Shown one piece after another: positions 33,732 through 37,914 of a stretch of 37,914 nt of DNA. A program made the translations under genes and the position numbers. Source of the stretch: Calothrix sp. CSU_2_0 (GTDB lineage Bacteria > Cyanobacteriota > Cyanobacteriia > Cyanobacteriales > Nostocaceae). The notes below the pieces were generated by a model. That model had not been told where the DNA came from. It did no database searches and saw only the letters and a list, made by a program, of their open reading frames with translations. Numbering within the stretch: position 1 is the stretch's first letter; every line of letters begins with the position of its first letter. The stretch spans positions 1 through 37,914 of the forward strand of contig JAAUPE010000064.1 of assembly GCA_012034595.1 (NCBI GenBank). The letters run 5' to 3'.

Positions 33732-34439
33732 ATGAGCGATCGCATGGATATTTATCGTGCTTATGAGGTTTTCGGATTGATGCCAGGTGCTTCGCAAGAG
33801 GAAATTAAGCAAGCTTATCGACAGTTGGTGAAAATTTGGCATCCTGATGGCTTTACTGATACTGTGAAAAAGCAGCAGGCTGAGGAACGCCTTAAAATTA
33901 TTAATGCGGCTTATAGAAAGCTGAAGTCAGACGCATCGAGTTTTGTAAATCCTCCTTCCAGGAATTCAGCAACAAAAACACAGCCAAAAACTCAACCTCA
34001 AAATTCCCCAAGTTCTCAATATTCTTCCCCACCAAGTAATCGCACCAAAGTTACCCCAAAACAAACCAATCCCCAGCAGCAAGTATCGAATGCGGAAAGG
34101 TTTTATGAATATGGGGTTGAGAATGTGGGATTAGGTAAATACGAAGATGCGATAAATGACTTTACCCAAGCGATTCGCATTAATCCCTATTATATCGAAG
34201 CTTATAAATATCGAGGGTTGCTGTGTTCGCAGCTTGGTTACGAACTTCGAGCTACGGCAGATTTAACCAAAGCTGCACAACTGGAACTGGATTTTCGGGG
34301 TAAGTACGGTAAATCACCAGCTTATGCTCAATCTTTTCCTAGAACACAATATAAACCAAAATCGAAATCGGCGGGTAATGGCTACCTTCAGCGTATTTGC
34401 CAGACTTTCAAAAATCTATTTAGGCTTAAGCAAAAGTAA
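33732..34439 (+). CDS. J-domain protein with TPR motifs
   Basis: A 235-residue DnaJ-like co-chaperone. The J domain (about 6-66) has the HPD motif at residues 37-39 that stimulates DnaK ATPase. A Pro/Ser/Gln-rich linker (about 70-122) is followed by two TPR motifs (about 123-190: YEYGVENVGLGKYEDAINDFTQAIRINPYYIEAYKYRGLL and the next). It lacks the G/F and zinc-finger regions of DnaJ, so it is a class III J protein that brings a specific client to DnaK. The C-terminus is basic. It may be co-expressed with the WD40 protein upstream. Confidence 0.92.
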   Translation: MSDRMDIYRAYEVFGLMPGASQEEIKQAYRQLVKIWHPDGFTDTVKKQQAEERLKIINAAYRKLKSDASSFVNPPSRNSATKTQPKTQPQNSPSSQYSSPPSNRTKVTPKQTNPQQQVSNAERFYEYGVENVGLGKYEDAINDFTQAIRINPYYIEAYKYRGLLCSQLGYELRATADLTKAAQLELDFRGKYGKSPAYAQSFPRTQYKPKSKSAGNGYLQRICQTFKNLFRLKQK

Positions 34440-34965
34440 CATTAATGGAAGTAAACACTCAAGATAATATAAAGCTGGTTGCGAATACTTTGCAAAAAGT
34501 AAACAGCAATCAACTTTGGTAAACATCTGGTTAAATCTAGAATAAGGGTGCTAATTTATAAACAAGGCACAGATAAAGATTTCAATCAGCTAAAAAATAA
34601 ATAGATATTAAAGCTAGTGCCTACCCGCTTTAGTATTTTCGCGATCGCAGTTCTTGAGTCGCATCCTCAGAGATTGTGTTTTTTCTTGATTTTCATTCAC
34701 TTTACTTGTTTTTGGAGGTTATTGAACGCACAGCCAAAAATGCCTGCCTGACGTAAAAAGAGGATGCATGATAAGAGACTACAAGAACTGGCTATAGATT
34801 GCGACCATTGTCCACCCTAGTTGAGTTAGTTACACTGATTTTTTACCTTCACGAAATCAATCTCATATCTATTAAACCGCTAAAGGTTACTGATAAGAAT
34901 CGGTCGTAACCTTTAGCGGTAAATTTATTATTTTTATTTGAGTAATTCGAGTACCCAACGAGTAC
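34440..34965. other. Intergenic region between convergent genes
   Basis: No gene is seen. One perfect hairpin with 15-bp arms lies at 34876-34920. The stretch 34560-34860 has only scattered short frames and one GCGATCGC site. Confidence 0.45.
34876..34920 (-). terminator. Long hairpin, probable terminator of the metallophosphoesterase gene
   Basis: 15-bp perfect arms ACCGCTAAAGGTTAC/GTAACCTTTAGCGGT with a 15-base loop, 46 bases after the stop codon of the minus-strand gene. The T-tract after it is short (GGTTTAAT), so termination may be weak. Confidence 0.6.
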
Positions 34966-35814
34966 TTATTTGTACACCGTAGAATCAGAAAGCAAAGTAA
35001 TGATAGTCACCTCTGGGGGACAAAATAATCTACCTGGGGAGTATGTACCTAAACCACGATTAACGTAAAGTTGATTTTTTCCGACTTTGTGGAAACCTTG
35101 TGCCCATTCCCAGTTGCTTACAACTTTACCCCAATTAGCCCGCAAGAAGGGAACATATTTGCGTATTTTACGAGGAATTTTGCGAATTAGTTGATTATAG
35201 TAAATGACAATGGGACCAATACCAGGAAGTATAATTTGTGACCCGTGTGTATGACCAGATAATTGTAAATCTACACGCCATTTTTTTAGTAATTCGGCTG
35301 TATCTGGATTGTGGGATAAAACTATTCGTGGGGTTGCTTCCTCAAGTTGGTTGAGTACTGATGCTATTCTAAACTCTCCCGACCAATAATCTGCGAACCC
35401 CACAATTGGTAAATCTTTGCCTAAAGGATAAGCAATTTCGTTCCATAGTACTTGAACTCCAATGCTAGTTAAGGCATCGGTGATTATTGATTGGGAATAT
35501 TTATAGTGAACATCATGATTTCCGAGTACAGCGCAAACTCCAGCAGGTGCTTGTAGGTACTTTAAATGCTTGACTAGCTGGTAAATTGGCGATGGATCGT
35601 CAGTAACATAGTCGCCAGTGAGTACAATTAAATCGGGTTCTGCATCATTGCTAATTGCGATCGCCTCTTCCAGCATTTGATTAGACAAGCGTAAACCATC
35701 GTAATGTAAATCAGATAATTGTACCAACCTTGTACCATCTAAGGATGATGGTAAATCTGGAATCTTCACTGCTATCTTTTCGACACTCAACGATCCAGAA
35801 AATAACCAGTGCAT
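34966..35814 (-). CDS. Calcineurin-like metallophosphoesterase
   Basis: A 282-residue two-metal phosphoesterase. All five motifs are visible: QLSDLHYDG (D35, H37), LTGDYVTDD (D68), GNHD (98-101), LSHNPD and SGHTHGSQ. The layout resembles the YkuE type, which often acts on membrane or envelope phosphodiesters, but the N-terminus here has only a weak hydrophobic stretch and no clear export signal, so location is open. The substrate cannot be told from sequence. The gene is alone, with the hairpin at 34876-34920 after it. Confidence 0.92.
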   Translation of the reverse strand: MHWLFSGSLSVEKIAVKIPDLPSSLDGTRLVQLSDLHYDGLRLSNQMLEEAIAISNDAEPDLIVLTGDYVTDDPSPIYQLVKHLKYLQAPAGVCAVLGNHDVHYKYSQSIITDALTSIGVQVLWNEIAYPLGKDLPIVGFADYWSGEFRIASVLNQLEEATPRIVLSHNPDTAELLKKWRVDLQLSGHTHGSQIILPGIGPIVIYYNQLIRKIPRKIRKYVPFLRANWGKVVSNWEWAQGFHKVGKNQLYVNRGLGTYSPGRLFCPPEVTIITLLSDSTVYK

Positions 35815-36034
35815 AAGGTGCGACTCACTTCTCGTACCAGCGCTCTCAGCTTACCAAATCATCAACATAGTTTGCGTATCACCCGCAATAATTTCTGAAA
35901 ATTTTTATGAATGGTTGGTTGTAATACTTGATTTTTTAAGATATTTACTATTTTTTATAATCTTTTAATTACCTTTTATTAAACTAAGTTTTAACTGAGA
36001 ATTTTACTCTAAGGCTTACTGGATATACTTTACT

Positions 36035-36223
36035 TTTAAAAATAAGTGTCAGCAACGAATGAGTAAATTCTGGAATGAGAAAACAACAATTTTAGTGGTA
36101 TCTCATGATTTGGATTTTATAAAACAATCCTGTAACCAAGCTATCTTATTAGAAAAAAGCAGAATTCGCTTTCATGGGAAAGCAGATGAGGCTGTTTATT
36201 ACTATTTACAAACAGTGAGTTAA
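36035..36223 (+). pseudogene. 3' remnant of an ABC transporter ATPase gene (polysaccharide-export type)
   Basis: From the ATG at 36059 the frame codes 54 residues ending at 36223: KFWNEKTTILVVSHDLDFIK (H-loop with SHD), then SCNQAILLEKSRIRFHGKADEAVYYYLQ. This is the last part of an ABC ATPase, of the Wzt/TagH/KpsT-like kind. In-frame codons before the ATG (FKNKCQQRM) also fit the family, so homology reaches to about 36035 and then stops. Walker A, signature and Walker B are all absent, so it cannot be functional. No transport partner gene is present. Confidence 0.75.
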
Positions 36224-36412
36224 GTCTTTATTTAATTGTTAAATTTAAATTAGAAGCTTTAGTAAATACACATCTAACCCAACCAGCAGGAATAATCCCT
36301 CAGTAGCACATAATTTATTCTTATTCCCAATGCCTAATTCCCATTTTCCCATTAACCAGGCACTTTCCTGTGGGAAGATAATGAATGGGTTACATCAACT
36401 TGATAATAATTA

Positions 36413-37534
36413 ATGCTGCGTTTGAGACATTCCATGTTGAATTTATTAAAAGCCAAACTCAAGAATAGCCTAACTTTACTGCTGTCCCTAACTCTAATTT
36501 TAGGTATTACTACTGCTGGGTTAACTCCTGTAAGTTATGCTGCACTACCTGCGGGAAATGCAATCACCGATGGAAAAGCACTTTTGCGTTACGCACTTCC
36601 CATCGATAACAAACCTGTACGTCAACTACAAGCAAGTCTTGAGGATATTTCTAACCAACTTCGGGCAAATAAACGCTGGAGCGCAGTATCCAATGACTTG
36701 AAAAAAGCATCTCGTTTACTTGATAAACCAGAAAAAATTCTCGCAAGCATTCCCGCAGAACGTCAATCACAAGCACAAACTCTGATTGAACAAATGAAAA
36801 TAGGTGTGACTTCGCTTCAAGAGCTTGCAGCAGTAAAAGATAAAGAAAAAGTCAAAGAAAAACGAGCTGAAGTTCTGAATTTGGTTAGCGAATTAGAACA
36901 AGCGATGGTGACAGAATTTCCCTATGAAGTGCCTAGTGAATATAGCAATTTACCGCAATTAAAAGGACGTGCAACTGTCGCAATGAAAACCAGTAAAGGT
37001 GATTTAAAAATGGTTTTGGATGGCTATAGCGCTCCTGTAACTGCTGGTAATTTTGTCGATTTAGTCCAACGTGGTTTTTATGATGGTTTAGAATTTACTC
37101 GTTCGGAAGAATCTTATGTTTTGCAAACAGGTAAACCAAAGGATGCCGATGGTTTTATCGATCCCAAAACTAAAAAATATCGAGCAGTTCCATTTGAAGT
37201 ATTAGTAGAAGGTGATAAAAAACCAACTTATGGTACTACATTAGAAGAAGCAGGACGTTATACAGACATGCCTGTATTACCTTTTTCCTCATTTGGTGCG
37301 CTAGCTTTAGCACGTCCCGAACGCGATGTTAATGGAGGTTCTTCGCAGTTTTTCTTCTTCTTATTTGAACCAGAATTAACACCTGCGGGACGTAATTTAT
37401 TGGATGGACGCTATGCTATTTTTGGTTATTTAACTGAAGGGCAAGAAGTCTTAGATGAACTCAAAGCTGGGGACAAAATTATTTCGGCAAAGGTTGTTGA
37501 TGGTTTAGATAATTTACAAGAGCCAAGTGCCTAA
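36413..37534 (+). CDS. Cyclophilin-type peptidyl-prolyl isomerase, TLP40/CYP38-like, exported
   Basis: A 373-residue protein with a signal peptide: a basic start, a hydrophobic core (about 18-38) and a cleavage motif SYA-AL near residue 43. The next 130 residues are helical (PsbQ-like bundle: QLQASLEDISNQLRANKRW to ELEQAMVTEFP). From about residue 190 comes a cyclophilin domain: TSKGDLKMVLDGYSAPVTAGNFVDLVQRGFYDGLEF, ALARPERDVNGGSSQFFFFLFEP and YAIFGYLTEGQEVLDELKAGD. This order is that of chloroplast TLP40/CYP38, which helps photosystem II assembly, and of Synechocystis sll0408. The active site seems altered, as in CYP38, so isomerase activity is uncertain. The start could instead be the ATG at 36434. 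Confidence 0.9.
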   Translation: MLRLRHSMLNLLKAKLKNSLTLLLSLTLILGITTAGLTPVSYAALPAGNAITDGKALLRYALPIDNKPVRQLQASLEDISNQLRANKRWSAVSNDLKKASRLLDKPEKILASIPAERQSQAQTLIEQMKIGVTSLQELAAVKDKEKVKEKRAEVLNLVSELEQAMVTEFPYEVPSEYSNLPQLKGRATVAMKTSKGDLKMVLDGYSAPVTAGNFVDLVQRGFYDGLEFTRSEESYVLQTGKPKDADGFIDPKTKKYRAVPFEVLVEGDKKPTYGTTLEEAGRYTDMPVLPFSSFGALALARPERDVNGGSSQFFFFLFEPELTPAGRNLLDGRYAIFGYLTEGQEVLDELKAGDKIISAKVVDGLDNLQEPSA

Positions 37535-37655
37535 ATTAGTCAGATAAATTAGATTCTCTGCTTGTTTAAATAAGTAGAGAATCTATTATTTAAGGCAATG
37601 TCTATATCTTAATTTAGTACTATTGCCATTCATTTTTAAATATCAGAGTAAAAAT

Positions 37656-37823
37656 ATGGAAAAATTATCAGGTATATCAGAGACACTTTTAATCACACTT
37701 TACTTTCGATATCTGGAGAGTAAAAGAGCAAATGCAATTATTTACGATGCCAAATCTATTGAAATTATCAGAAAAATGGGTTTAAAACCCTGCGCTTCTA
37801 GCGCAGCTTTTTATTGTTTCTAA
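37656..37823 (+). pseudogene. 5' remnant of a SAM-dependent methyltransferase gene (leucine carboxyl methyltransferase-like)
   Basis: From the ATG at 37656 the frame reads EKLSGISETLLITLYFRYLESKRANAIIYDAKSIEIIRKM, the start of class I methyltransferases of the LCMT/PPM1-like family, which are normally about 270-300 residues. After about 40 residues homology ends at a palindrome (GGGTTTAAAACCC) and a hairpin CTGCGCT/AGCGCAG with a T-run. The frame stops at 37823. So only the beginning of the gene remains. There is no SAM-binding motif. Confidence 0.65.
37788..37816 (+). terminator. Hairpin with T-run at the end of the methyltransferase remnant
   Basis: Stem CTGCGCT/AGCGCAG with a 3-base loop, followed by CTTTTTATT, within a palindromic context (GGGTTTAAAACCC just before). 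It reads as a terminator, or as the end of a small repeat that replaced the rest of the gene. Confidence 0.55.
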
Positions 37824-37914
37824 ATATTAAAATAATTTTGGAGACATCAATAGATATATAATTAGAATACGAATAAAATATATCCATTTTTGAAAATGGT
37901 TTCAGCATACCAAA

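Overview
The window looks like chromosomal DNA of a filamentous, probably heterocyst-forming cyanobacterium (Nostocales type). This rests on the many GCGATCGC (HIP1) octamers, the blocks of heptanucleotide tandem repeats between genes, and oxygenic-phototroph genes: ferredoxin-thioredoxin reductase catalytic subunit, tocopherol cyclase, a GUN4-domain kinase, and a lumenal-type cyclophilin with an N-terminal helical domain. I cannot name the species.

Layout. 1-5040: a TIGR02587/TIGR02588 membrane-protein pair, a Dps ferritin, a small secreted protein resembling the low-temperature-induced family, a 64-residue gene with a strong promoter next to remnants of a tRNA array, and a NodB-type polysaccharide deacetylase. 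5041-7442: a small IS200/IS605-like element without ORFs, an HNH nuclease (frameshifted near its end) with a partner gene, a repeat-containing hypothetical gene, and a RHH-like protein. 8238-10905: a degenerate GAF histidine kinase followed at once by a SRPBCC protein. 11012-13281: tRNA-Glu, a truncated tnpB with its right end, and pilT. 13696-19074: DUF58, ftrC overlapping a DUF309 gene, then lptA-, lptB- and lptF/G-like genes for lipopolysaccharide export. 19193-25117: a Uma2 nuclease, then a kinase-GUN4 gene, a coiled-coil/phosphate-binding fusion, a PspA-like coiled-coil gene and a separate membrane-anchored phosphate-binding-like gene. 25307-30858: plsC (frameshifted), an AI-2E/PerM transporter, DUF2288, YdcF, a tRNA-Arg(CCU) split by a group I intron, and tocopherol cyclase. 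31184-37823: a coiled-coil WD40 protein, a J-domain/TPR protein, a metallophosphoesterase, a cyclophilin, and remnants of an ABC ATPase and a methyltransferase.

The most interesting points are these. The kinase, coiled-coil and binding-protein block (20182-25117) has the same two modules once fused and once as neighbours, which suggests one membrane-associated sensing system. The tRNA-Arg group I intron carries a heptamer repeat array in a peripheral loop. A non-autonomous IS200/IS605-like element has matching end hairpins and flanking 17-bp direct repeats. The histidine kinase lacks its phospho-acceptor histidine. Four conserved genes are each broken by what looks like a single missing base in the same direction; sequencing or assembly error should be excluded before calling them pseudogenes.

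Everything here was read by eye from the sequence. Family names come from motif recognition, not from database searches.
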